A stretch of DNA of 64,000 bases from Saccharothrix sp. (GTDB lineage Bacteria > Actinomycetota > Actinomycetes > Mycobacteriales > Pseudonocardiaceae), in contig NZ_JAPSLK010000023.1 in the NCBI RefSeq assembly GCF_031180885.1, positions 1-64,000 of the forward strand. The letters run 5' to 3'. The position numbers and the translations under genes were made by a program. Position 1 is the first letter of the stretch; each line of letters starts with the position of its first letter. Positions 52,621 through 61,643 of the stretch are shown piece by piece. The notes beneath the pieces are model-generated. The model made no database searches. It was not told where the DNA came from and saw only the letters and a program-made list of their open reading frames with translations.

Positions 52621-53570
52621 GAGCAGGCCGGGACGCCCCGGGACTGCTGCCACTTGCGGTAGGCCGGGGAGCGGTCGCGGGCCTCGTTGTAGGACTGGGT
52701 GACCAGGCACGCGATCGTTTCGCCGGTGGTCGCCAGCGGGCCGTCGCGGTGCCAGGCCAGGACGTGTCTGAAGTGGATCGGGTCGCCGACGATCGGGCGG
52801 ACCGCGATGCCCGGGACCTCGTCGAACGTCGGCTGCACCAGGCTCACCGCGTGGCCGTGGCGGACGACCTCCACCAGCAGCCTGCCCTCCGCCTCGTAGC
52901 GGATGCGCATCCGCCTGCCGACGCCCAGGGCCACGCGTGCCCAGTACTCCGGGGTGCGGTCTTCCGGCCTGGGGACGGCCCAGTCCTGCTCCAGCAGGTC
53001 GGCCAGCTCGACCTCGTCCTGGTCGGCCAACGGATGCGTGGACGGCACGATCGCGAAGACCGGCTCGGTGACGATCGGGCGCAGGATCACGCCCGGGGGT
53101 GCGGGGAGTTCGTAGCCGGGGCTGTCGCCGACGATCGCGGCCTCCAGGCGTCCGCCGGCCACGTCGTCCAGCAGGGGTTGGGGGGTGTGGTGGCCGCGTG
53201 AGGTCACGTCCGCGTGGGGGTGGATCGTGCGCACGGCGCTGATCAGGCCGCCCAGGAGCGGGGCGGGGGCGGAGCCCAGGCGGAAGCGTTGGGTTCCGGC
53301 CTTTCTCGGGGCCACGGCGGCGGTGTTCATGAGGTCGTCGAGGGTGGGCAGGACCGCCTGGGCACGGGCCAGGACCACCTCGCCGAACGACGTGGGCACC
53401 ACGCCGTTCTGGCCGCGCTCGAACAACGTGCCGCCGAGCATGGTCTCGATGCGGCGCAGTTGGGCGCTCAAACCCGGCTGGGTCTGGTGCAGTGCCGCCG
53501 CCGCGCGGGTCAGGCTGCCGGTTTCCGCGATGGCGCAGATCGCGCGCAGGTGCCGCACCTCCAGCTCCAT
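52617..53570 (-). CDS. LysR family transcriptional regulator
   Basis: A LysR protein of normal size (317 residues): the winged helix is HLRAICAIAETGSLTRAAAALHQTQPGLSAQLRRIE and the substrate-binding domain starts near residue 95. Its stop overlaps the convergent GntR stop, and its start lies 64 bp from the divergent peptide-transporter operon, which it probably activates. Confidence 0.92.
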   Translation of the reverse strand: MELEVRHLRAICAIAETGSLTRAAAALHQTQPGLSAQLRRIETMLGGTLFERGQNGVVPTSFGEVVLARAQAVLPTLDDLMNTAAVAPRKAGTQRFRLGSAPAPLLGGLISAVRTIHPHADVTSRGHHTPQPLLDDVAGGRLEAAIVGDSPGYELPAPPGVILRPIVTEPVFAIVPSTHPLADQDEVELADLLEQDWAVPRPEDRTPEYWARVALGVGRRMRIRYEAEGRLLVEVVRHGHAVSLVQPTFDEVPGIAVRPIVGDPIHFRHVLAWHRDGPLATTGETIACLVTQSYNEARDRSPAYRKWQQSRGVPACS

Positions 53571-53634
53571 AACGCGATGTTAGTGGGAGGTGGGAGGTTC
53601 CTGGGCTGGTTGGCGCGAGGAACTCTTCTGTGCC

Positions 53635-53649
53635 ATGTCACAGTGCACT
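53635..53649 (-). promoter_or_regulatory. Shared 15-bp motif, site 3, at the start of the peptide ABC operon
   Basis: On the minus strand AGTGCACTGTGACAT matches the consensus of sites 1 and 2. It coincides with the first five codons of the binding-protein gene, so part of the similarity could be coding; flanking CTGTG/CACAG adds symmetry. A bound repressor would cover the translation start. Confidence 0.5.
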
Positions 53650-55314
53650 AGAGTCGGGCTGGTCGCGGTGGTGGGGATGCTCGCCCTCACCGCGTGCAAC
53701 GGGAGCAGGGCGCAGGGCGGGTCGACGGGTGAGGCCGTGCGGGGCGGCACGTTGCACGTGCTGGCGAGCACGGACCTGGAGCACCTCGACCCGGCGCGCA
53801 ACTACGTCACGTCGTCGCAGAACGTGGCCCGGCTGATCTACCGGACGCTGACCACGGTCGCGCCGAAGCCGGGGCAGGCGGGCGGCGAGATCGTGCCCGA
53901 CCTCGCGACCGACACCGGCAGGCCCAGCGACGGCGCGAAGACGTGGACCTTCACGCTCAAGGACGGGGTCAAGTTCGAGGACGGGCAGCCGATCACCAGC
54001 AAGGACGTGAAGTACGGCGTGGAGCGGTCCTTCGCGCCGGACCTCCCGGAAGGCGCGCCCTACGCGCGGATGTGGCTGGTGGGCGGTGATCGTTACAAGG
54101 GTCCTTACGAGAACCCCGGCGGGCTGGCGTCGATCGAGACGCCGGACGACAAGACGATCGTGTTCCGGCTCAACCGACCGGTCGCGGACTTCGGGTCCGC
54201 CGCGTCGCTGCCGCTGTTCGCGCCGGTGCCCAAGGAGCAGGACACGGGTGTCGGGTACGACGGGCGGCCGGTGTCGTCCGGGCCGTACAAGATCGAGAAG
54301 TTCGAGCCCAAGAAGCGCCTCGAACTGGTGCGCAACACGCATTGGGACCCGAAGACCGACGAAGTTCGCAAGGGGTTGCCGGATCGGGTCGTGTTGGAAC
54401 TGAACCTGGATCCGGCGGTGGTGGACCAGCGGTTGGTGGCCGGGCAAGGGGCCGATGCCGAGGCGATCGCGATGGAGCCGATCGGGGCGGCGACCGTGGG
54501 CCGGGTGGTGAACGATCCGGCGTTGAAGGACCGGTTGATCACGGGCGAGTCGATCAACACCCGGTTCCTGACGTTGAACACCCGGCGTGCGCCGCTGGAC
54601 AACGTGAAGGTGCGGCAGGCGATCGCGTTCGCGCTGGACAAGGACGCGTTGCGGACCGTGCGGGGCGGGCCGATCGCGGGTGACATCGCCACCACGCTGC
54701 TGCCGCCCGGGCTGGCGGGGCACGCGGCCGACGACCAGTTCCCCAGCGCGGACGGCAAGGGTGATGTCGCCAAGGCCAAGGCGCTGCTGGCCGAAGCCGG
54801 GCTGGCGCAGGGGTTCGCGGTCACGCTCGACGCGCCCTCGACCGCCGGTGGCAAGGCGCAGGGCGAGGCGGTGCAGGCGGCGCTGGGCCGGGTCGGGATC
54901 ACGGTGACGATCAACGCGATCAGCCCGTCCGCCTTCTACAGCACCATCGCCAACACCGCGCAGATGCACGACATGGCCATCGACGGCTGGACCCCGGACT
55001 GGGCCGGCCCGTCGACCTACCTGCCGCTGATCTTCGACAGCCGGTTGATCACCAGCGAGGGCAACAACAACCACTCGCAGTACCACTCCGACGCGGTCAA
55101 CAAGCGGTTCGACGAGATCGCCGCGCTGGCCGACCCGGCCGCCGCCGCCACCGCGTACGGGGAGCTGGCCAAGCAGATCGCGCGGGACGTGCCGGTGGTG
55201 CCGTTCCTGTGGGACAAGGCCGCGATCCTGGTCGGGCCGAAGGTCGCCGGCGCCTACGGGCACGTGGCGTACGTGGGGCGCGTGGACCTGGCGACCGTGG
55301 GGCTGCGCAAGTGA
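53635..55314 (+). CDS. Peptide ABC transporter substrate-binding lipoprotein (SBP_bac_5)
   Basis: This 559-residue binding protein has a lipoprotein signal ending LALTAC (Cys about 23). Family marks are VLASTDLEHLDPARNYVTSS, WTFTLKDGVKFEDGQPITSKDVKYGVERSF, SSGPYKIEKFEP and VRQAIAFALDKDAL. It captures oligopeptides for the permeases that follow. ATG 53635 is used (GAGGAA upstream at 12 bp); a longer frame from 53590 lacks signal-peptide character. Confidence 0.9.
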   Translation: MSQCTRVGLVAVVGMLALTACNGSRAQGGSTGEAVRGGTLHVLASTDLEHLDPARNYVTSSQNVARLIYRTLTTVAPKPGQAGGEIVPDLATDTGRPSDGAKTWTFTLKDGVKFEDGQPITSKDVKYGVERSFAPDLPEGAPYARMWLVGGDRYKGPYENPGGLASIETPDDKTIVFRLNRPVADFGSAASLPLFAPVPKEQDTGVGYDGRPVSSGPYKIEKFEPKKRLELVRNTHWDPKTDEVRKGLPDRVVLELNLDPAVVDQRLVAGQGADAEAIAMEPIGAATVGRVVNDPALKDRLITGESINTRFLTLNTRRAPLDNVKVRQAIAFALDKDALRTVRGGPIAGDIATTLLPPGLAGHAADDQFPSADGKGDVAKAKALLAEAGLAQGFAVTLDAPSTAGGKAQGEAVQAALGRVGITVTINAISPSAFYSTIANTAQMHDMAIDGWTPDWAGPSTYLPLIFDSRLITSEGNNNHSQYHSDAVNKRFDEIAALADPAAAATAYGELAKQIARDVPVVPFLWDKAAILVGPKVAGAYGHVAYVGRVDLATVGLRK

Positions 55315-56216
55315 CGGTGCTGCCGATCACCCGGCCGGCCGACGTGCCGCCGCTGCGGAGGCTGCTGCGCCAGCCCTCCGCGGCGGTGGCGCTGGTCGTC
55401 GTGGTGCTGCTGGTGTTGATGGCGGTGTTCGCGCCGCTGCTGGTGTGGACGTCGCCCACCGAGTTCGACTCGGCGGCCGTCGACCCGGCGCTGGGCGGGC
55501 TGCCGCGCGGGGCGTTCGGCGGGATCAGCGCCGAGCACCCGTTGGGCGTCGAGCCGGTGAGCGGGCGGGACGTGCTGGCCCGGATCGTCTACGGGGCACG
55601 GGTTTCGCTGCTGATCGCGGTGCTGGCGACGCTGGTGTCGGTGGTCGTGGGGACCGTGCTCGGGTTGGTCGCCGGGTTCTTCGGCGGCGTCGTGGACGCG
55701 GTCGTCGGGCGGCTGATGGACCTGCTGATGTCCTTCCCCAGCCTCATCTTCATGATCGCGTTGATCTCGGCGTTGCCGGAGGCGAACCGGGAAGCGTTGC
55801 TGGTGCTGGTGTTGGGCGGGTTCGGCTGGCCTTACGTGGGGCGGATCGTGCGCGGGCAGGCGATGGTGCTGGCGCGGGGTGAGTTCGTGGCGGCGGCTCG
55901 GGCGTTGGGTGCCCCGCGGAGGGCCTTGTTGTTGCGGGAGGTGTTGCCGAACCTGACGACGCCGGTGCTGGTGGTGGCGACCATGTCGATCCCCGGGTAC
56001 ATCGCGACCGAGGCGGGGTTGTCGTTCCTCGGGGTCGGGGTTCGGCCGCCGACGCCGTCGTGGGGGCAGATGATCGCCTCGGCGGTCCCCTGGTACGCGG
56101 CCGACCCGGCGTACTTCCTGATCCCGGGCGGATTCCTGTTCGTCACCGTGCTGGCGTTCAACGTGCTCGGGGACGCGGTGCGCGATGTGCTCGACCCGAG
56201 GAGCGTGCGGCGGTGA
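55311..56216 (+). CDS. Peptide ABC transporter permease (DppC-like)
   Basis: A permease of 301 residues with six TM segments; the N-terminal OppC-type segment is VALVVVVLLVLMAVFAPLLV. The HPLGVEPVSGRDVLARIVYGAR motif and EAA loop EFVAAARALGAPRRALLLREVLPN are clear. GTG 55311 overlaps the binding-protein stop. The order C before B is less common than B before C. Confidence 0.93.
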   Translation: MTVLPITRPADVPPLRRLLRQPSAAVALVVVVLLVLMAVFAPLLVWTSPTEFDSAAVDPALGGLPRGAFGGISAEHPLGVEPVSGRDVLARIVYGARVSLLIAVLATLVSVVVGTVLGLVAGFFGGVVDAVVGRLMDLLMSFPSLIFMIALISALPEANREALLVLVLGGFGWPYVGRIVRGQAMVLARGEFVAAARALGAPRRALLLREVLPNLTTPVLVVATMSIPGYIATEAGLSFLGVGVRPPTPSWGQMIASAVPWYAADPAYFLIPGGFLFVTVLAFNVLGDAVRDVLDPRSVRR

Positions 56217-57190
56217 TCCTCTACACGGCACGGCGACTGGTCGGCGCGGCCGGCATCCTGCTGGTGATCTGCGCGTTGACGTTCGCGGTGTTCTACCTGA
56301 TGCCCGCCGACCCGGCACAGGGCGCGTGCGGCAAGGCGTGCAGCCCGGAGCGGATCGCGCAGATCCGGGCCACGCTGGGGCTGGACCAGCCGTTGCCCAC
56401 GCAGTTCGCGGCTTATCTCGGCGGGATCGTCGCGGGGCGCACGTACGGGTCGCTGGAGTGCGGGTTCCCCTGCCTGGGGTTCAGCTTCCAGACCAACCAA
56501 CCCGTGTGGGACGCGCTGACCAGCCGGTTGCCGACCAGCGTGTCCATCGCGGCGGGCGCGGCGCTGTTGTGGCTGCTCGTGGGCTGCACGGCCGGGGTGG
56601 TCGCGGCGCTGCGGCGGGGCACGGTGTGGGACCGGGCGGCCATGATCGCGGCACTGGGCGGGGTGTCGCTGCCGATCTACCTGACCGCCCTGCTCTCCCA
56701 GTACGTGCTGGTGGTGCAGTTGGGGTGGCTGCCCTACCCGCGCGAGGTCGCGCTGACCGACGACCCCGTCGGCTGGTTCCAGTCGATGCTCATGCCGTGG
56801 TGCACGCTGGCCATGCTCTACGCCGGGGTGTACGCGCGGATCACGCGCAGCGAGGTGCTGGAGAACCTCGGGCGCGACTACGTCCGCACGGCCCGCGCCA
56901 AGGGGTTGCCCGAGGTGACGGTGTTGCGGCGGCACGCGTTGCGGCCGGCGTTGATGCCCGTGGTGACGATCTTCGGCATGGACCTCGGCGCGCTGCTCGG
57001 CGGCGCGCTGATCACCGAGTCCGTGTACGGCCTGCCCGGCGTGGGCAAGCTCGCCGCGGACGCGATCAACTCCGCCGACCAGCCGGTGATCCTCGGCGTG
57101 ACGCTGTTCGCGGCGGCGTTCGTGGTGCTGGCCAACGTGGCGGTGGACCTGGTCTACGCCCTGCTGGACCCGAGGGTGAGGACGGTATGA
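56213..57190 (+). CDS. Peptide ABC transporter permease (DppB-like)
   Basis: The 325-residue permease begins YTARRLVGAAGILLVICALTFAVFYLMPADPA. The EAA loop is DYVRTARAKGLPEVTVLRRHAL, and the C-terminal TM is VLANVAVDLVYALLDPRV. Two Cys pairs in the first periplasmic loop (GACGKACS and LECGFPCLG) could form disulfides. GTG 56213 overlaps the previous stop. Confidence 0.93.
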   Translation: MILYTARRLVGAAGILLVICALTFAVFYLMPADPAQGACGKACSPERIAQIRATLGLDQPLPTQFAAYLGGIVAGRTYGSLECGFPCLGFSFQTNQPVWDALTSRLPTSVSIAAGAALLWLLVGCTAGVVAALRRGTVWDRAAMIAALGGVSLPIYLTALLSQYVLVVQLGWLPYPREVALTDDPVGWFQSMLMPWCTLAMLYAGVYARITRSEVLENLGRDYVRTARAKGLPEVTVLRRHALRPALMPVVTIFGMDLGALLGGALITESVYGLPGVGKLAADAINSADQPVILGVTLFAAAFVVLANVAVDLVYALLDPRVRTV

Positions 57191-57996
57191 GCCTGCTGTC
57201 GGTACGGGGCCTGACCGTCGACTTCCCTTCAGGCGTGCGCGCCGTGGACGGGCTGGACCTCGACGTCGAGGCCGGGCGGGTGCTGGGCGTGGTCGGCGAG
57301 TCGGGCAGCGGCAAGTCCGTGACCAGCCTCGCGGTGCTCGGGCTGCTGCGGAACGCTCGGGTGTCCGGGGAGATCCGGTTCGCGGGGCAGGACCTGTTGT
57401 CGTTGGGACCTAAGGCGATGCGGGCGTTGCGCGGCGACCGGATGGCGATGGTGTTCCAGGACCCGTTGTCCTGCCTCAACCCCTACTACCCGGTGGCGTT
57501 CCAGATCGCCGAGGCCTACCGGGCGCACCGCCGCGCCTCGCGCAAGGCCGCGCACGCCCTGGCCGTGTCGATGCTGGAACGCGTCGGCATCCCCGAGGCG
57601 CGGCGGCGGGCGCGGTCCTACCCGCACGAGTTCTCCGGCGGGATGCGGCAGCGGGTCATGATCGCGATGGCGCTGTGCCTGGAACCGGACCTGCTGGTGG
57701 CCGACGAGCCGACCACCGCGTTGGACGTCACCGTGCAGGCGCAGGTGCTGGACCTGTTGCGGGACCTGCGGGAACGGTCCGGCACGGCGATCATGCTGAT
57801 CACCCACGACATGGGCGTGGTGGCGGGCCTGGCCGACGACGTCGTGGTGATGCACGGCGGCAAGCGCGTCGAGGCGGGGCCGGTGCGCGAGGTCTTCCAC
57901 TCCCCCGTCACCGCCTACACGCGCGGCCTGCTCGACTGCGTCCCGCGCGTGGACGGGCCACTGCCGCACCGGCTGCCGACCGTGGAGGTCCCGTGA
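57187..57996 (+). CDS. Peptide ABC transporter ATPase (DppD-like)
   Basis: This ATPase, 269 residues in length, has Walker A GESGSGKS, Q-loop MVFQDPLSCLNPYYPV, signature FSGGMRQRVMIAMAL and Walker B LLVADEPTTALD. It pairs with the next ATPase. The C-terminal iron-sulfur-type Cys extension found in many DppD proteins is absent. ATG 57187 overlaps the permease stop. Confidence 0.93.
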   Translation: MSLLSVRGLTVDFPSGVRAVDGLDLDVEAGRVLGVVGESGSGKSVTSLAVLGLLRNARVSGEIRFAGQDLLSLGPKAMRALRGDRMAMVFQDPLSCLNPYYPVAFQIAEAYRAHRRASRKAAHALAVSMLERVGIPEARRRARSYPHEFSGGMRQRVMIAMALCLEPDLLVADEPTTALDVTVQAQVLDLLRDLRERSGTAIMLITHDMGVVAGLADDVVVMHGGKRVEAGPVREVFHSPVTAYTRGLLDCVPRVDGPLPHRLPTVEVP

Positions 57997-58961
57997 GCCT
58001 GCTGGAAACCACCGACCTGGTGAAGCGCTACCCCGTGCGGCACCGGCTGACCCGCAGGCGGATCGGCGAGGTCAGCGCGGTGGACGGGGTGGACCTGGCG
58101 GTCGACCGGGGCGAGACGCTGGGGCTGGTCGGCGAGTCCGGGTGCGGCAAGTCGACCGTGGGGCGGCTGCTCACCCGGCTGGACACGCCGACGTCGGGCA
58201 CGGTCCGGTTCGACGGCCGCGACATCGGGCCGTTGCGCGAGGACGAGCTGCGGCCCGTGCGGCGGGACCTCCAGATCGTGTTCCAGGACCCGTTCTCCTC
58301 GCTCAACCCCCGGCACACCGTGCGGCAACTGCTGTCCGCGCCGTTCCGGTACCAGGGGCTGGAGCCCACCGAACCGGTGGAGGACCTGCTCAAACGGGTC
58401 GGGCTCAAGCCCGAGCACGCTTCCCGCTACCCGCACGAGTTCTCCGGCGGTCAGGCGCAGCGCATCGGCATCGCGCGGGCGCTCGCGCTGCGGCCCCGGC
58501 TGGTGTTGTGCGACGAGCCGGTGTCGGCGCTGGACGTGTCGGTGCAGGCGCAGATCCTGAACCTGCTGCGGGACCTCCAGGACGAACTCGGGCTGAGCTA
58601 CGTGTTCATCGCCCACGACCTGGGCGCGGTGCGGCAGGTGAGCACGCGCGTCGCGGTGATGTACCTGGGTGTGGTCGTGGAGAGCGCCGACCGGGACGCG
58701 TTGTTCGGTCGCGCGGCACACCCGTACACGCACGCCCTGCTGTCCGCGGTGCCGGTGCCCAACCCGGATGTCGAGCGGGGTCGGGAGCGGATCGTGCTGC
58801 GCGGCGACCCGCCGAGTCCGTTGAACCCGCCCAGCGGTTGCCGGTTCCGCACCCGGTGCCCGAAGGCCGCCGACGTGTGCGCCGTGGAACGCCCGGTGTT
58901 GCGCGAGATCGCCCCCGGCCACCGCGTGGCCTGCCACTTCCCCGAAGAAAGGACCCCATGA
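57993..58961 (+). CDS. Peptide ABC transporter ATPase (DppF-like)
   Basis: The second ATPase has 322 residues: Walker A GESGCGKST, signature FSGGQAQRIGIARAL and Walker B LVLCDEPVSALD. The C-terminal oligopeptide/dipeptide extension is NPPSGCRFRTRCPKAADVC with four Cys in total before the end, as in Opp/Dpp ATPases. GTG 57993 overlaps the previous stop, and its own stop overlaps the peptidase start. Confidence 0.93.
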   Translation: MSLLETTDLVKRYPVRHRLTRRRIGEVSAVDGVDLAVDRGETLGLVGESGCGKSTVGRLLTRLDTPTSGTVRFDGRDIGPLREDELRPVRRDLQIVFQDPFSSLNPRHTVRQLLSAPFRYQGLEPTEPVEDLLKRVGLKPEHASRYPHEFSGGQAQRIGIARALALRPRLVLCDEPVSALDVSVQAQILNLLRDLQDELGLSYVFIAHDLGAVRQVSTRVAVMYLGVVVESADRDALFGRAAHPYTHALLSAVPVPNPDVERGRERIVLRGDPPSPLNPPSGCRFRTRCPKAADVCAVERPVLREIAPGHRVACHFPEERTP

Positions 58962-60253
58962 GCCCGTTCCACGAGCCGCGCCGCGCGTACGCCCTGCCCG
59001 GCATCGCCGTGCGCGAGCACGTCTTCACCGTGCCGCTGGACCACCACGACCCCGGCGGGCGCACCACGGAGGTGTTCGCGCGGGAGTTGGTCGACCCGGC
59101 GCGGGACGCGTTGCCCCTGCCGTGGCTGCTGTTCCTGCAGGGCGGTCCGGGCGGCAAGTCGCCGCGTCCGCTGCGGTCGACGGACGGGTGGCTGCGGCGG
59201 GCGCTGGAGACCCACCGGGTGCTGCTGCTCGACCAGCGCGGCACCGGCCGCAGCACCCCGCTCACCGCCCGCACGGCCGCCGGGTTTTCCTCTGCGGGTG
59301 CGTTGGCCGACCACCTGGCGTTGTTCCGGGCCGATTCGATCGTCGCCGACGCGGAGTTGATCCGGCGGCGGCTGTGCGGGGATGAGCCGTGGGAGACGTT
59401 GGGGCAGAGCTACGGCGGGTTCATCACGTTGGCGTACCTGTCGTTTCACGCTGATGGCTTGCGGGCCTGCCACATCGCGGGTGGGCTGCCCGACCCGACC
59501 GGCACCGCGGACGACGTCTACGGGTTGACCCACCACCGGGTGCGGGAGAAGTGCCGGGCGTTCTACGAGCGCTACCCGCAGGACGTGGACGTGGTACGGC
59601 GGATCGCGTCCTTGCTGGAGGCGGAGGACGTGCGGCTGCCCGACGGTGACCGGTTCGGCGTGGGGCGGTTGCGGGCGTTGGGGCTCGTGCTGGGCATGGG
59701 CGACGGGCCGCAGCGGCTGCACTGGCTGCTGGACGAGGCGTTCGGGGCGGACGGCGCGTTGAGCGACGCGTTCCGGCACCAGGTGATGGCGTTGACGGGG
59801 TTCGTGGAGAACCCGCTGTTCGCGGTGCTCCAGGAAGCGGCCTACTGGCAGGGCGCGGCGACCGGGTGGTCGGCCGAGCGGGTCGGGCGGCGGTTCCCGG
59901 AGTTCGCGGCGGACGCCGACCCGTTGCTGTTCACCGGCGAGATGTTCTACCCGTGGATGTTCCGCGAGATCAGGGCGCTGCGGCCGTTCGGCGAGGCGGT
60001 CGAGTTGATGGCGCAGCGGTCCGACTGGCCGGCGTTGTACGACCCGCAACGGTTGCGCGCCAACAAGGTTCCGGTCGCGGCGGTGGTGTACCACGACGAC
60101 ATGTACGTCCCGGTCGAGCTGTCGCTGAAGACCGCGGCGGCACTGGGCTCGTCCCGGGTGTGGATCACCAACGAGTGGGAGCACGACGGGATCTCGGCCT
60201 CGGGGGACCGCGTGCTCGCACGCCTGCTCGACATGACCACCGGCAACGTGTGA
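58958..60253 (+). CDS. Prolyl aminopeptidase-like alpha/beta hydrolase (S33)
   Basis: The protein (431 residues) has the GGPGGKSPRP oxyanion loop, catalytic Ser in TLGQSYGGFITLAYL, Asp in VYHDDMYVP and His in NEWEHDGIS. HRVLLLDQRGTGRS is typical of proline iminopeptidases, which remove N-terminal proline (many accept hydroxyproline). No signal peptide is seen. ATG 58958 overlaps the DppF stop, so the peptidase is made with the importer and should process imported Pro-rich peptides in the cytosol. Confidence 0.9.
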   Translation: MSPFHEPRRAYALPGIAVREHVFTVPLDHHDPGGRTTEVFARELVDPARDALPLPWLLFLQGGPGGKSPRPLRSTDGWLRRALETHRVLLLDQRGTGRSTPLTARTAAGFSSAGALADHLALFRADSIVADAELIRRRLCGDEPWETLGQSYGGFITLAYLSFHADGLRACHIAGGLPDPTGTADDVYGLTHHRVREKCRAFYERYPQDVDVVRRIASLLEAEDVRLPDGDRFGVGRLRALGLVLGMGDGPQRLHWLLDEAFGADGALSDAFRHQVMALTGFVENPLFAVLQEAAYWQGAATGWSAERVGRRFPEFAADADPLLFTGEMFYPWMFREIRALRPFGEAVELMAQRSDWPALYDPQRLRANKVPVAAVVYHDDMYVPVELSLKTAAALGSSRVWITNEWEHDGISASGDRVLARLLDMTTGNV

Positions 60254-60266
60254 TGGGAGCCGGCCA

Positions 60267-61418
60267 ATGCGTAGTCGATCCCTGCTGTTGACCGCGCTGA
60301 CTTCCGTGCTGTTGGCCCTCGCGCCGCCCGCGACGGCAGACGCCGCTTCGGCTTCGGCGTGCGCCCTGCCGGGGCGGACCGGGTGGACCGACGAGGGGCA
60401 CGACACCGACCGCGTCCAGTTCCAGCCTTCGGTGGGCGCGCGTCGGGTGCTCATGCTGTTCGTGGACTTCCCCGACGCTCCTGCCGTTGACACCACTGCG
60501 GATTACGAGGCCCTGTTGGCGCCGGCGGACGGGTGGCTGCGGGAGGCGTCCTACGGCCGGGTGTCGTTGGCGGTGACGCCGTTGCGGCGGTGGTTGCGGA
60601 TGCCGCAGGTGTCCACTTCCTACGGGTTCGACCGGGGGATCACGTTCGAGCAGCACGAGCTGTACCTGCGGCAGGCGGTGGCCGCGGCGGACCCGTACGC
60701 CGATTTTTCGCAGTACGACATGGTGTACGTGGTGGCGAACCGGGCGGCGAGCGCGATCACGTTCTCCCCCACGTATTTGTACGACCGGCAGACGGCGGGG
60801 GTGGTGGCGGACGGGACGCGGGTGAAGTGGGCCGTGACGTATGGGCAGGACATGTGGCGGTGGGGCCACAAGGTCGTGGCGCACGAGACCGGGCACACGT
60901 TCGGGCTGCCGGATCTCTATGCGTTCACCGCGCCGGGTCACCAGTACGTGGGCGGGTGGGATGTCATGGGGCTGATCTCCGGCCCCGGGCCGCGTTATTT
61001 CGGGTGGCACGCGTGGAAGTTGGGGTGGATCGACGACTGGCAGGTGAACTGCGCGACCACGCGGGGGCGTCGAATCGTCGGGTTGAACAGTGGCGGGACC
61101 GCTGGTGGCACGAAGATCGCGGTGGTGCGGACCGGGGAGACGACCGCGTACGTGGTGGAGTCGCGGCGTGCCACCGGTTTGGACGCGCGGGCGTGCTCGA
61201 CCGGTGCGCTGGTCTACCGGGTGGATTCGGCGGTGCGGACCGGGTCCGGACCGATCCGGGTGCTCAACGGCAATCCCGGGGTGACACCGCCGGCGGGGTG
61301 TGCGGCGCTGGACATGGCGGCGCTGCGGCCGGGGCAGGCGGTCCAGGACGGTCGGGTGCGGGTGGAGGTGCTGTCCGCGGACACGGGCCGTGACCTGGTC
61401 CGGATCACCGTGTCCTGA
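60267..61418 (+). CDS. Secreted M6-like zinc metalloprotease
   Basis: A signal peptide (LLLTALTSVLLALAPPATADA) opens this 383-residue protein. The catalytic motif HETGHTFGLPDLYAF has His206, Glu207 and His210, and the Met-turn-like GGWDVMGLISGPGPRYFGWH follows. Four Cys in the mature part may pair. It would cut proteins outside the cell and supply peptides to the transporter encoded just upstream; the 13-bp gap to the peptidase gene suggests co-transcription. A broken relative lies at 44041-45005. Confidence 0.88.
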   Translation: MRSRSLLLTALTSVLLALAPPATADAASASACALPGRTGWTDEGHDTDRVQFQPSVGARRVLMLFVDFPDAPAVDTTADYEALLAPADGWLREASYGRVSLAVTPLRRWLRMPQVSTSYGFDRGITFEQHELYLRQAVAAADPYADFSQYDMVYVVANRAASAITFSPTYLYDRQTAGVVADGTRVKWAVTYGQDMWRWGHKVVAHETGHTFGLPDLYAFTAPGHQYVGGWDVMGLISGPGPRYFGWHAWKLGWIDDWQVNCATTRGRRIVGLNSGGTAGGTKIAVVRTGETTAYVVESRRATGLDARACSTGALVYRVDSAVRTGSGPIRVLNGNPGVTPPAGCAALDMAALRPGQAVQDGRVRVEVLSADTGRDLVRITVS

Positions 61419-61424
61419 CGTGGT

Positions 61425-61460
61425 GAACCGGCCTGATCGCGTGTCTGGTCAGGCCGGTTC
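61425..61460 (+). terminator. Terminator of the peptide-utilisation operon
   Basis: GAACCGGCCTGA (61425-61436) and TCAGGCCGGTTC (61449-61460) form a perfect 12-bp stem with a 12-nt loop, 6 bp after the protease stop. The second arm includes the stop of the LuxR remnant on the other strand. Confidence 0.88.
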
Positions 61461-61643
61461 GGCTACGGGCGGGCCGAGGCGGGGCCGCAGGGCGTCGCGG
61501 CCGGTGACCTTGAGCTTGCGGTAGGCCTTGGTCAGGTGCTGTTCGACCGTGCTGACCGTGACGTAGAGGCGTTGCGCGATCTCCCGGTTGGTCAGGCCGC
61601 GCGCGGCCAGGGCGCTGACGCGCAGTTCGGCGTCGCTGAGCAC
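61449..61643 (-). pseudogene. LuxR-family C-terminal remnant
   Basis: About 64 codons encode a complete LuxR helix-turn-helix (LSDAELRVSALAARGLTNRE, TVSTVEQHLTKAYRKLKV). It resembles the C-terminus of large ATP-binding (LAL) LuxR regulators, whose ATPase and TPR regions are missing. In-frame sequence continues rightwards to about 61730 without recognisable domain. It is probably the last piece of a deleted regulator. Confidence 0.7.
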
